From Clostridia bacterium (GTDB lineage: Bacteria > Bacillota > Clostridia > Oscillospirales > Acutalibacteraceae), in assembly GCA_017452785.1 (NCBI GenBank), contig JAFTLT010000003.1, positions 1-64,000 of the forward strand: a DNA stretch of 64,000 bases, read 5' to 3'. The position numbers and the translations under genes were made by a program. Each line of letters opens with the position of its first letter. Position 1 is the first letter of the stretch. The notes beneath the pieces are model-generated. The model did not search any database. It was not told where the DNA came from and was given only the letters and a program-made list of their open reading frames with translations. Shown one piece after another: positions 26,464 to 35,583 of this stretch.

Positions 26464-27834
26464 TTATGGCTTTTTAACATAGTTTGACGGATTTTTCTTT
26501 TCACCGTAATAACGAATTTCAAAGTGAAGATGAGGACCCGTTACGTTACCCGTACTGCCGACTCTGCCGACCATCTGACCCTTTGAAACCGTGTCACCAA
26601 CACTGACATATCTCACAGACATATGTGCATAAAGGCTCGAATAGCCGTCGCCGTGGTCGATGAGCACATAAATGCCGTAGCCGCTGTTGCTTGTAACAGC
26701 CGTAATTACCTTACCTGCTCTTGTGGCATAAACAGGCTTGCCTGTTATTCCGCCACCTGCAATATCAATGCCGCCGTGGAAGCCCCAGCCTGAAATGCTG
26801 GCATCTCTGTAGCCATAGCCTGAGCTGATATAGCATGAAGCACCGCCAAGAGGCCATGCCCATGATGCATTGGAGTTATATCCCCCACCGCTGCCTGCCG
26901 GCTTGGTGGTTGTCGGGTTGGCATTTGCACCTGCAAGAGTGGTGGACTGCTGATTTGATGTGGCATAATATTCGCTGAGTATTTTATTGATTTCCTCGTC
27001 AGCTGCCTTCTTTTCAGCTTCAAGCTCTTTTATATAATTCTGATAAGCACTGCTGGTTTTATCAAGTGAAGAAATGTATGTTTCAATTTCCTCATACTTG
27101 CCTTCAAGGTCTGCCATAGTGCGCTTGTGCTCAGCCTGCTTGGTGAGCAGCTCACTCTTTTTCTCAACCTTTTCTTCCTTTTTAAGCTCAAGCTCACTCT
27201 TTTTGCCGTCATAGGTCTTCTTATCTTCTTCCAGCTCTTTTTCCTGCTCACGAAGCTCTGTTACCTTAGCCTTGAAATCATCAATAACCTTTTTTTGATT
27301 TTCTGAGGTACGCTTCATCATTTCGAGTCTTGTAAGGAATGAAGCAAGAGAATCTGCACCCATGAGTATTTTAAGTGTTGACTCATTTGAGCCCATATAT
27401 GCGGCTCTGAGCTGCTGAGCCAAAAGGTCACTTGTTTCCTCAATATTCTTTTTTGTCTTGACAATTTTCTTTTCAATTTTAGAGATTTCTTCCTCAAGAA
27501 TTGTAATTTCACTGCCAAGCTGCTTAAGACGCTTGTTGAGCTCATCAATTTCTTCGTCAACAACGCTTATCTGTGTCTGCAGGTTTGTTGCCTTACTTTC
27601 AACAGTTTCAATCTGATCTTCAAGAGTATCAAGATATTCCTTCTGTGATTCCTTTTTATCCTTAAGCTCTTCCAGCTTCTTTTTGTTAGCCGCAATTTTA
27701 TCGTCAATCTCGTCTATTTTATCCTCAAGCTCTGTTTTGGTTGCTGCCGAAGCAGTATTTGAGGGTGCCGAGAAAGCAAGTGCAGTAAACACTAAGGTGA
27801 AACACAGCAAAACACACAGTATTTTCTTATTCAC
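26464..27834 (-). CDS. PcsB-like coiled-coil M23 peptidoglycan hydrolase (copy 2)
   Basis: 456 residues. Signal peptide 1-31, then a long coiled coil (about 33-285) rich in Lys, Glu and Leu, a linker containing YYATSNQQSTTLAG, and a C-terminal LytM/M23 domain with the zinc motif HGGIDIAG and the HLHFEIRYYG block. The architecture is that of PcsB/EnvC-type proteins, which are activated at the septum by FtsEX. It is a tandem paralogue of the next gene; both lie downstream of ftsEX in the same direction. Confidence 0.9.
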   Translation of the reverse strand: MNKKILCVLLCFTLVFTALAFSAPSNTASAATKTELEDKIDEIDDKIAANKKKLEELKDKKESQKEYLDTLEDQIETVESKATNLQTQISVVDEEIDELNKRLKQLGSEITILEEEISKIEKKIVKTKKNIEETSDLLAQQLRAAYMGSNESTLKILMGADSLASFLTRLEMMKRTSENQKKVIDDFKAKVTELREQEKELEEDKKTYDGKKSELELKKEEKVEKKSELLTKQAEHKRTMADLEGKYEEIETYISSLDKTSSAYQNYIKELEAEKKAADEEINKILSEYYATSNQQSTTLAGANANPTTTKPAGSGGGYNSNASWAWPLGGASCYISSGYGYRDASISGWGFHGGIDIAGGGITGKPVYATRAGKVITAVTSNSGYGIYVLIDHGDGYSSLYAHMSVRYVSVGDTVSKGQMVGRVGSTGNVTGPHLHFEIRYYGEKKNPSNYVKKP

Positions 27835-27863
27835 CTGATCACTCCTTAGTTTTATTTTTATTA

Positions 27864-29255
27864 TCAGTTAGGATTTTTAACATAGTTGAGGGGATCTTTC
27901 TTTTCGCCGTAATAGCGTATCTCAAAGTGAAGATGAGCACCTTTTGTGTTGCCCGTGTCACCCACTCTGCCTATCATCTGACCTTTTGTAACAGTGTCGC
28001 CGGTGTTGACATATCTTGCTGACATATGACCGTAAAGGCTCGAATAACCGTCACCGTGGTCAATAACCACATAAATGCCGTAGCCTCTTGGGTCATAGCT
28101 TGTTACAGCGGTAATAACTCTGCCCGATCTTGTGGCATAAACAGGTGCACCGTGAAGTGCGCCGTTACCGCCGGCTAAATCTATACCTCCGTGGAAGCTC
28201 CAACCTGAAATGCTGGCATCTCTGTATCCGTACTTTGAGCTGATATAGCACCAACGGTTGCCTATAGGCCACGCCCATGAATCGTTAGTCACATAGTCTG
28301 CCTTGCCGCCTGAGGAGCCTCCCCCATTCGGGTTGGCATTTGAGCCTGCAAGAGTGGTGGACTGCTGATTTGATGTGGCATAATATTCGCTGAGTATTCT
28401 GTCGATTTCAGCATCTGCCTCTTTTTTATTTTTTTCCATTTTAGCTATATAGCCTTTATAAGCTGCACTCGATCTGTCAAGCTCGGCAACATAGCTCTCA
28501 ATTTTATCATAGCTTGCCTGAAGCTCGGCTCTTGCCTTGTCGTGCTCAGCCTGCTTTGCTTTCAGGTCTTTTTTCTTTTCAACTGCTTCCTCTTTTTTGA
28601 TGTCAAGCTCTGTCTTTTTGTCGCTGAGTGCCGCTTTATCTTCCTCAAGTTTTTTCTTATCCTTTTCAAGCTGAATGACCTTAGCCTTAAACTCATCTAT
28701 GAGCTTTTTGTCAGCCTCTGAGGTTCTTTTCATCATTTCAAGGCGTGTCAGGAAGGATGCAAGTGAATCGGCACCTAAAAGTATCTGCAGGTCTGAATCG
28801 TCACCCTTCATATATGCCGCGCGTATTCGCTTGGCAAGAAGGCTGCTCGACTCAGCTATATTGTCTTCAGTTTCTTGAATATTCTTTTCTGTTTTTTCTA
28901 TATCCTCTTCTATAAGGGCAATTTCACTGCCTAACTGCTTGAGCTTTTTGTTAAGCTCCTCAATTTCGGCATCAATGGTGCTGACCTGAGTCTGAATGGC
29001 AGTTGCCTTTGCCTTCATAACATTTATCTGCTCCTCAAGAGCCTCAAGATATTCCTGCTGCTTTTCCTTTTTCTCTTTAAGCTCATTGAGCTTATCCTCA
29101 GCAGCATCTATCTGCTTGTCATATTCTCTGATATCATCCTCAAGCTCGGTCTTTGTCTTTGCCGAGGCAGTGAGCACATCGGGAGTGAGAATCAATGAAG
29201 TAAGCATCATTATGAAGCAAAGCAAAAGGCATAATATTCTGTTTTTGGCTTTCAT
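27864..29255 (-). CDS. PcsB-like coiled-coil M23 peptidoglycan hydrolase (copy 1)
   Basis: 463 residues from ATG 29255, with GGGAGG seven bases upstream. Signal peptide 1-32, coiled coil about 35-290, linker with the same YYATSNQQSTTLAG segment as its neighbour, and a LytM/M23 domain with HGGIDLAGG and HLHFEIRYYG. The two genes are 29 bases apart. A stretch of about 50 bases encoding the linker is identical between them (26937-26986 and 28349-28398, approximately). It is the likely FtsEX partner, cutting peptide cross-links at division. Confidence 0.9.
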   Translation of the reverse strand: MKAKNRILCLLLCFIMMLTSLILTPDVLTASAKTKTELEDDIREYDKQIDAAEDKLNELKEKKEKQQEYLEALEEQINVMKAKATAIQTQVSTIDAEIEELNKKLKQLGSEIALIEEDIEKTEKNIQETEDNIAESSSLLAKRIRAAYMKGDDSDLQILLGADSLASFLTRLEMMKRTSEADKKLIDEFKAKVIQLEKDKKKLEEDKAALSDKKTELDIKKEEAVEKKKDLKAKQAEHDKARAELQASYDKIESYVAELDRSSAAYKGYIAKMEKNKKEADAEIDRILSEYYATSNQQSTTLAGSNANPNGGGSSGGKADYVTNDSWAWPIGNRWCYISSKYGYRDASISGWSFHGGIDLAGGNGALHGAPVYATRSGRVITAVTSYDPRGYGIYVVIDHGDGYSSLYGHMSARYVNTGDTVTKGQMIGRVGDTGNTKGAHLHFEIRYYGEKKDPLNYVKNPN

Positions 29256-29279
29256 ATCATTTCCTCCCAAAACTTTATT

Positions 29280-29520
29280 GAATGCAGAATGCTTACTGAA
29301 TGCAGAATGCAGAGTGCAGAGTGCAGAATTGCGAGTAAGTTTTTATCAAAACCAAAGTCTCTGCCCGCCAAATTGGTCAGCAGTGAAGTTTACATAAATC
29401 TGAAAGGGGTCACAATCGACGGCAGTGGGTATTTTTACCCGACCGACTCTGCAGACGAAAACTATATGCCTGATAAAAGTCAACCTGCGACCACAATTCT
29501 GCACTCTGCATTCTGCATTC
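29280..29520. repeat. Dispersed intergenic repeat, GCAGAATGCAGAG-type ends
   Basis: The left end reads GAATGCAGAATGCAGAGTGC and the right end is its inverse, GCACTCTGCATTCTGCATTC. The interior (CAACCTGCGACCACAATT, GACGGCAGTGGG, CTGCAGACGAAAAC) is the inverse of the copies near 35.6, 38.2 and 44.4 kb. This is a non-coding, MITE-like element between ftsX and the M23 gene. Confidence 0.75.
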
Positions 29521-29566
29521 ATAAGGGCACAGCTTTGCACAAGGACGTTCGCCCTTGTGCAATAAA

Positions 29567-30526
29567 TTAAATATCGTTAGCTTCGCTGCCCTCTTTTTTA
29601 AGATATTTTCTTATAGAAACAAGGCTGCCTATTGAGCCGAGAAGTATGCCTGAAACAAAATATCCCAAAATAAGAAGGGGCAGATAATCCATGAGTGATA
29701 TGCCCTGAGAACCGAACATCTCAAGAAGTGAATTCATTGACATACCCTCAAAACGTTCAACTATTATTGTTATTATCAGAGCAAGAGCACCTGAAACTAT
29801 GCCTATAAAGATACCTTCAATCATAAAGGGCCAACAGATGAACATATTTGTTGCACCAACGCTCTTCATAACCTGAATATCTATCTTTCTTGACACCATC
29901 GTGATTCGGATAGTGTTTGAAATAATAAACAGTGAAACTATGCCGAGCACTATAACGAGAACTAAGCATATAGCAGTAACTGAGCTTTGCAGTGTAGAAA
30001 TCTGATTGACGAGCTCGTGGCTCTCACGCACGCTCTGCACATTTTCCGTTGCTTCAATAACGGCAAGGGTTGAGTTGAAGTTCTCTAAGTTACCCACTGA
30101 AATTCTGTAGGAATGAGGCAGAGGATTTTCAATAATGCCGTCAAAAAGACCTTCGTCAACGCCGAACTCTTCAAGCTGCTCCTCATAGCCCTGCTCCCTT
30201 GAAACAAACTCAACAGCAATAACATCGGGGATAGCCTTTAAGTCCTCGCCCACCTTAACAACGGCGGCATCGTCAATATTTTCTTCAACGAACGCCACAA
30301 CAACATTCTGCTTTTCCATATCCTTAACAAGGGTCTGGATGTTGAGAAGTATAATCAGTGACAGACCCACGAGCAGCAAGCATGCAGTCAGCACGCTGAC
30401 AGATGACACTGACATGCTGCGGTTGGCTATCATGTTGTGAATACCCATTTTGGTCAAATAGTTTGTGTTAAGACCGCCTGAGGTTCTGCGCTTATGCTTA
30501 TGGTTTTTCTTTTTGTTATCAGCCAT
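29567..30526 (-). CDS. ftsX: Cell division ABC transporter permease FtsX
   Basis: 319 residues. Basic N terminus, first membrane helix about 45-67, an extracellular domain of about 110 residues, then three helices in the last 150 residues: the four-helix FtsX topology. A conserved VMKSVGATNMFI loop precedes the third helix. With FtsE it forms a complex that transmits division signals to peptidoglycan hydrolases; the PcsB-like genes directly downstream are the expected partners. The ATG overlaps the ftsE stop as ATGGCTGA, so the genes are coupled. Confidence 0.93.
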   Translation of the reverse strand: MADNKKKNHKHKRRTSGGLNTNYLTKMGIHNMIANRSMSVSSVSVLTACLLLVGLSLIILLNIQTLVKDMEKQNVVVAFVEENIDDAAVVKVGEDLKAIPDVIAVEFVSREQGYEEQLEEFGVDEGLFDGIIENPLPHSYRISVGNLENFNSTLAVIEATENVQSVRESHELVNQISTLQSSVTAICLVLVIVLGIVSLFIISNTIRITMVSRKIDIQVMKSVGATNMFICWPFMIEGIFIGIVSGALALIITIIVERFEGMSMNSLLEMFGSQGISLMDYLPLLILGYFVSGILLGSIGSLVSIRKYLKKEGSEANDI

Positions 30527-31403
30527 TTTCGCTTACCTCCGGGGTTTCATTTTCTTTGTACGCATCTGAGTTTTCGTCAGTCGGCACATCCGTTTTTGCC
30601 ACTTCTGCCTTGGTGCTGTCTTCTTCGAGCTCATTTGCCGGCTCTGCAACTTCAGCTAATGGCACATCCTTCACGGGTACAGCAGCCTTAAGAGCTGAAG
30701 CATCAGGTCTGTGAGGCACAGCCTTTGCCTTGCTGCCCGCAGGAATATCGGAAATAATCTTTCCGTTTTCAATTGTAACAACTCTGTGGTCAAACTGATG
30801 CACGAGCTCAAGGTCGTGAGTAACAACCACCACTGTTGCACCAAGTGAATTGATTTTGTCAAAAAGCCCCATAATATCGCTTGAAAGCACAGGGTCAAGG
30901 TTACCCGTAGGCTCATCGGCAATAATAACGTGAGGATTGTTAACAAGAGCTCTTGCTATGGCAACACGCTGTCTTTCACCTGTGGATAACTGATTGGGGA
31001 AACAGTCATGCTTGTCCGAAAGGTCAACGAGCTTTAAAACATAGCGAACCCTCTTTGTGATTTTCTTTTCACCCATACCAATAACTCGAAGGGCGAAAGC
31101 AACATTATCATAAACGGTCATTTTCGGAATAAGACGGAAATCCTGAAAGACAATGCCCAGCATACGGCGAAGATAGGGAAGATCCCTTTTCTTCATACGC
31201 TGAAGATTATAATGTCCCACAGTTACAGAACCTGCGTCAACATTTTCCTGACCCATAATTACATTAAGAAACGAACTTTTACCGGCACCCGAAGCACCGA
31301 CTATAAAGACAAATTCACCGTCACCGATTTTGACATTGACATTATCAAGGGCAACCGCACCGTTTGTCTTATATCGCATTGATACACCGTTAAATTCTAT
31401 CAT
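30519..31403 (-). CDS. ftsE: Cell division ATP-binding protein FtsE with acidic C-terminal extension
   Basis: 294 residues. ABC ATPase core with Walker A GASGAGKSS, signature LSTGERQRVAIARA and Walker B VIIADEPTGNLD. The core ends near residue 225, about the usual FtsE length. About 70 further residues are acidic and rich in Ala, Val and Glu, and look disordered. FtsE binds FtsX at the membrane and uses ATP to control septal wall hydrolysis. Confidence 0.92.
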   Translation of the reverse strand: MIEFNGVSMRYKTNGAVALDNVNVKIGDGEFVFIVGASGAGKSSFLNVIMGQENVDAGSVTVGHYNLQRMKKRDLPYLRRMLGIVFQDFRLIPKMTVYDNVAFALRVIGMGEKKITKRVRYVLKLVDLSDKHDCFPNQLSTGERQRVAIARALVNNPHVIIADEPTGNLDPVLSSDIMGLFDKINSLGATVVVVTHDLELVHQFDHRVVTIENGKIISDIPAGSKAKAVPHRPDASALKAAVPVKDVPLAEVAEPANELEEDSTKAEVAKTDVPTDENSDAYKENETPEVSENG

Positions 31404-31501
31404 ACTATTCTCTCTCTCTTTAATCTTGGTTGAAGTGCCTTATTATTATAATCGACGGCACTCACCTCTTATGAGTTCTTCCTCTGCGGAAAGAATATTA
31501 A

Positions 31502-31546
31502 CAATGGACTGCGGTCAACCTGCGACCGCAATTCTGCATCCTGCAT
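31502..31546. repeat. Solo end fragment of the dispersed repeat
   Basis: TGCGGTCAACCTGCGACCGC followed by AATTCTGCATCCTGCATT is one terminus of the family seen at 29.3 kb, without an interior. It touches the stop codon of the CdaR-type gene, so insertion or decay has defined that 3' end. Confidence 0.6.
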
Positions 31547-32631
31547 TAATATTTAACCGGCTTAGCATCAAGATACTTCTTTACCATTAAAGCAACTTTA
31601 AATACAATGGCATCGTCAAACTCACGAAGGTCAAGACCGGTGAGCTTTTTGATCTTTTCAAGTCTGTAAACAAGAGTGTTTCTGTGAACAAATAGCTTTC
31701 TTGATGTTTCTGAAACATTAAGGTTATTTTCAAAGAATTTCTGTATTGTGAAAAGTGTTTCGTGATCAAGACCGACAATTGAGCCCTTCTTGAATATTTC
31801 CTTAAGGAACATTTCACAAAGAGTTGTGGGAAGCTGATAAATAAGTCTTGCAATGCCAAGATTTTCATAGGTAACAATTGTCTTTTCGGTGTCAAATACC
31901 TTACCGACCTCAAGAGCAATCTGTGATTCCTTAAAGGAACGGGGAAGATCCTTGATTGTATTTACAATTGTGCCTATGCCGATAACAGCATTGATGTAGT
32001 ATTCTGTATGAAGTGAGTCTGCAATGCTTCTTGCAAGCTTTTCAAGGTCTTTGATATCGTTGCCTGAGCGTACCTCTTTAACAAGAGCAATATCTGTTTC
32101 ATTGATATTGATAACGAAATCCTTATTCTTATCAGGGAAAAGAGCCTGAATTGACTCGCTGACAGAAATTTCGGATCTTTCTGCCGTTCTGATTAAAAGA
32201 GCACAGCGTGAAACCTCGTTGTTAAAGCCGAGCTCACGGGTCTTGAGATAAATGTCACCGGGCAGAATATTGTCAAGAATAACATTCTTAACGAAATTGC
32301 TTCTGTCAAACTTAACATCATAATACTGCTTGATACCGCCGAGTGAAATTGAAATAAGGCGTGCAAAGGAAGCAGCACTCTCATCGTTGCCGTCAACAAA
32401 AATAGCACTGTCGGGATGATTGTTTGTGCCTATAGCAAGGTAGGTTTTGCCGCCGATAACCTTCACATCTGCTGACATGAGAACATCTTTCATATCGGCA
32501 ACACCGTTTTCGCCTATTCTGCTAAGGTCACTGCAACAAACGATTGTGCCTGTTGAGTCAACCACACCGATAGTACGGTCAATAGCATCCTTCATCTGAT
32601 GGATAATTCCCTGAAATAACCTGTTAGACAT
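31546..32631 (-). CDS. CdaR/PucR-type transcriptional regulator
   Basis: 361 residues from ATG 32631, with GGGGGG upstream; longer frames have no ribosome site. An N-terminal sensory region (about 1-130, GIVDSTGTIV-like sugar-diacid-recognition pattern) and a middle GGDEF-like domain lead to a C-terminal PucR helix-turn-helix (LNVSETSRKLFVHRNTLVYRL). Family members respond to small metabolites such as sugar diacids or purine breakdown products; the ligand here is unknown. It stands alone with its own promoter, upstream of ftsE in the same direction. Confidence 0.85.
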   Translation of the reverse strand: MSNRLFQGIIHQMKDAIDRTIGVVDSTGTIVCCSDLSRIGENGVADMKDVLMSADVKVIGGKTYLAIGTNNHPDSAIFVDGNDESAASFARLISISLGGIKQYYDVKFDRSNFVKNVILDNILPGDIYLKTRELGFNNEVSRCALLIRTAERSEISVSESIQALFPDKNKDFVININETDIALVKEVRSGNDIKDLEKLARSIADSLHTEYYINAVIGIGTIVNTIKDLPRSFKESQIALEVGKVFDTEKTIVTYENLGIARLIYQLPTTLCEMFLKEIFKKGSIVGLDHETLFTIQKFFENNLNVSETSRKLFVHRNTLVYRLEKIKKLTGLDLREFDDAIVFKVALMVKKYLDAKPVKY

Positions 32632-32695
32632 ATTTAATGTCCCCCCAACTTTAAAATTCGTGTTATTGGATATTTTGACTACCGTCATTTTTACC

Positions 32696-32724
32696 ATTAT
32701 ACACAATCTATCGGCATTTTGCAA
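32696..32724 (-). promoter_or_regulatory. Promoter of the CdaR-type gene
   Basis: Minus strand: -35 TTGCAA (32724-32719), 17-base spacer, -10 TATAAT (32701-32696). The leader to the ATG is about 60 bases. Confidence 0.72.
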
Positions 32725-32974
32725 TATAAACAGGCGATTTTTTTGGATATTTTTTCAAAAAATTAATTTCAGAGCTATATTTTTTGTGATTTTCAGCATT
32801 TATAGACTGATTTTCAGCCTATTTTCCGTCAAAATAACATTGTGAATTTTAACCAAATAAAGCGTTTAAAAATCACAAACAGCAGAAAAACACGCAATTT
32901 TGTTGTTAATTTAGCCAAAAACAACAAATGAATATAAAATGCAAACCGCAGCTCCTGACTACTGACTCTGACTC

Positions 32975-33004
32975 TTGCATAATACCCTTTCTTTGTGATA
33001 TAAT
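32975..33004 (+). promoter_or_regulatory. Promoter of the M16 peptidase operon
   Basis: -35 TTGCAT (32975-32980), 18-base spacer, -10 TATAAT (32999-33004), followed by GGAGG eight bases before ATG 33039. Confidence 0.7.
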
Positions 33005-33038
33005 TATAAAGATTATTTTAATCTTACGGAGGTAAGTT

Positions 33039-34313
33039 ATGGAAAGAAAGAAAATTGCGGCAGGAGTAACACTCTGCACTCACAAAACAAATCAGTTCAA
33101 AACCTCTGCCGTATCAGTGAATATTATTACTCCCCTTGAAGAAAATGTGAGCGAAAAGGCTCTGCTTGTGCATCTGCTTGCAAGAACAAATAAAGACTGT
33201 GCCACACTGACACAAATGAACAGACGCCTTGCATCACTTTACGGTGCAGTGCTTTCACCAAACGCAATGAAACTGGGTGAAGCTCAGGTGCTCACACTGA
33301 CTCTTGTGACAATAGATGACCGTTTTGCCCTTAAAAGCGAAAGCATTCTTAAAGAGGGCATAAAACTCCTTATGAGCTGTCTTTTCACCCCCGATATTAC
33401 GCCCGAAGGCTTCAAAAAAGAAAACCTTGAAAGAGAAAAGCGACTTCTTTCTGAGCGTATTGACAGCGAAAACGATGACAAGATTGCCTATGCCTTAAAG
33501 CGTATGACAGAGGAAATGTGCTGCGATGAAACCTACTCAGCTTCACCTCTGGGCACAAAAGAGAGAATAAGTGAAGTAACCGGCAAGGAAGTTTTTGAGG
33601 TGTGGAAAAAGCTCCTTCTTACCTGCCCGGTGCAGATTAATGTTACAGGCAGCTTTGATGAGGACAAGCTCACCGGTATTATCAGACCTTATTTTGAGCG
33701 CCTTGAAAGAAAAGACAGCGATATAGTTTACCCTCACACCGAGTTTATCTCAGAGAGCTACGGCACTAAGACTGTGACAGAAAAGCAGAAGGTGCAGCAA
33801 GGCAAGCTGGTTATCGGCTTCAGAGCCGGCATGACCTATGATATGGATAACTTTGCCGCCATCAAGGTGATGACCGCCATTTTCGGCAGCGGTACCTTCT
33901 CAAAGCTGTTTATGAATGTCAGAGAAAAAATGAGCCTTTGCTATTACTGTAGTGCAAGACTTATTTCACAAAAGGGCATCATTGCCGTGCAAAGCGGTGT
34001 TGAAACAGAAAACACTCAGAAGGCACTTGAGGCAATACGCCACGAGCTCGACGAGGTAAGACAAGGCAATTTCACCGATGAAACCCTTGAAGCGGCAAAG
34101 CTCAGCCTTAAGGAAGGATACCTCAGTGTCAGCGACAGCGTGCTGTCAATTGACGGATGGTTCACCTCACAGTGTCTCTCAGGTGACTTTACGGCACCTG
34201 AGCAGTACATTGCCATGACAGATACAGTCAGCCGTGAAGAGATAATTGTTGCTGCAAATATGGTGACAGAAGACACGGTCTATATTTTAGAGAGTGAAAA
34301 GGAGGCAGAATAA
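33039..34313 (+). CDS. M16 family peptidase homologue without HxxEH (YmfF-type)
   Basis: 424 residues with the M16 two-lobe pattern (FRAGMTYDMDNFAAIKVMTA, GTFSKLFMNVREKMSLCYY). The N-terminal zinc motif HxxEH is absent: the corresponding region is LLVHLLARTNKDC. It is the non-catalytic partner type that pairs with an active M16 subunit, encoded by the next gene. The stop TAA shares its last base with the next ATG, so the two are made together. Confidence 0.85.
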   Translation: MERKKIAAGVTLCTHKTNQFKTSAVSVNIITPLEENVSEKALLVHLLARTNKDCATLTQMNRRLASLYGAVLSPNAMKLGEAQVLTLTLVTIDDRFALKSESILKEGIKLLMSCLFTPDITPEGFKKENLEREKRLLSERIDSENDDKIAYALKRMTEEMCCDETYSASPLGTKERISEVTGKEVFEVWKKLLLTCPVQINVTGSFDEDKLTGIIRPYFERLERKDSDIVYPHTEFISESYGTKTVTEKQKVQQGKLVIGFRAGMTYDMDNFAAIKVMTAIFGSGTFSKLFMNVREKMSLCYYCSARLISQKGIIAVQSGVETENTQKALEAIRHELDEVRQGNFTDETLEAAKLSLKEGYLSVSDSVLSIDGWFTSQCLSGDFTAPEQYIAMTDTVSREEIIVAANMVTEDTVYILESEKEAE

Positions 34314-35581
34314 TGAACTGTGAACTCAGAAAAAATGAGCTTTTAAATGAGCAGTATTATGAAATCGACCATGACAGCGGTCTTAAGATATTCGTTATGG
34401 AAAAGCCTGACTATTCAGGCGCCTTCGCAATGTTCGGCACAAAATACGGCAGTGTTGACACCTGCTTCAGAATAAAAGGCGAAGATGAATTTACAAGCGT
34501 ACCTGAGGGAATTGCCCACTTTTTAGAGCATAAATTATTTGAAAGTGAAGAGCTTGATGCCTTCGAGCGTTTCAGTAAAACAGGTGCAAACGCAAATGCC
34601 TTCACATCCTTTGACCGTACCTGCTATATCTTTCAGTGCAACGGCAACTTCAAAGAGAATTTAGAGATACTTCTTGACTTTGTCAAGGCTCCCTATTTCA
34701 CTGAAGAAACAGTGCAGAAGGAGCAGGGCATCATCGGGCAGGAAATCAGAATGTATCAGGATAACCCCGACTGGCAGGTGCTGTTTAACCTTCTCAGAGG
34801 CATTTATCATAATAATCCCGTGAGAATTGACATTGCAGGCACAATTGAGTCTATAGCCGAAATTAATGCAGAGCTTCTCTACTCCTGCTACAACACCTTC
34901 TATAACCTTAGCAATATGGCACTCTCTGTTGCAGGCAATGTAACTAAAGATGAGGTTATTGCGATTGCAGATAAAATGCTCAAAAAAGAAGACAAGGTTG
35001 AATTTGAGCAGATTATTCCCGAAGAAGACAAAAATGTAGCTCAGAGCTGTATTGAAGAAGCTCTCGGTGTGGATATTGAGAAATTTGCTCTCGGCTTTAA
35101 AGAAAGCTACACCTCACCCGTAAGAACAGCCAAAGAAACACTGCTTATGAATATTGCCCTTGAGATTATTGCAGGCAAGGTTTCACCTCTTTACAGCCGT
35201 CTTATGGAAGAAGGGCTTATCAACACCAACTTCGGCAAAGAGTACTTCACCGGCAGAGGCTTCTCACTTCCTATTTTCACAGGCGAAAGCCACAATCCCG
35301 AAAAGGTAAGGGATGAAATTATAAAGGCAATCGAAAGCATAAAGCAAAACGGCATATCTGACGAAGACTTTGATGTAGCAGTGAAAAAGCTTTACGGTGC
35401 CGAAATTTACCGCTATAACGATGTTGACGACTTAGCAGGCAATATGCTTGATGCCTACTTTAACGGCTCAGACTTATTTGAAAACATCACTCTTTATAAA
35501 AGCGTGACGAAGGAAGATGTTGAAAAGCTCATGGCAGTCAGCTTTGATGTGAGTAACTGCTGCCTGTCAGTGATAAAATAA
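34313..35581 (+). CDS. M16 family zinc peptidase (YmfH-type)
   Basis: 422 residues. HFLEH at 69-73 supplies the inverted HxxEH zinc site and GQEIRMYQD near 147 holds the third ligand Glu. The C-terminal lobe is typical (GRGFSLPIFTGESH). It is probably an intracellular peptidase forming a dimer with the inactive partner encoded upstream. The gene ends just before a dispersed repeat. Confidence 0.88.
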   Translation: MNCELRKNELLNEQYYEIDHDSGLKIFVMEKPDYSGAFAMFGTKYGSVDTCFRIKGEDEFTSVPEGIAHFLEHKLFESEELDAFERFSKTGANANAFTSFDRTCYIFQCNGNFKENLEILLDFVKAPYFTEETVQKEQGIIGQEIRMYQDNPDWQVLFNLLRGIYHNNPVRIDIAGTIESIAEINAELLYSCYNTFYNLSNMALSVAGNVTKDEVIAIADKMLKKEDKVEFEQIIPEEDKNVAQSCIEEALGVDIEKFALGFKESYTSPVRTAKETLLMNIALEIIAGKVSPLYSRLMEEGLINTNFGKEYFTGRGFSLPIFTGESHNPEKVRDEIIKAIESIKQNGISDEDFDVAVKKLYGAEIYRYNDVDDLAGNMLDAYFNGSDLFENITLYKSVTKEDVEKLMAVSFDVSNCCLSVIK

Positions 35582-35583
35582 GA

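Noticed and set aside
29289-29570. Short frames inside the dispersed repeat
   Set aside because: Composed of the short terminal repeat units and not conserved between copies, so not coding.
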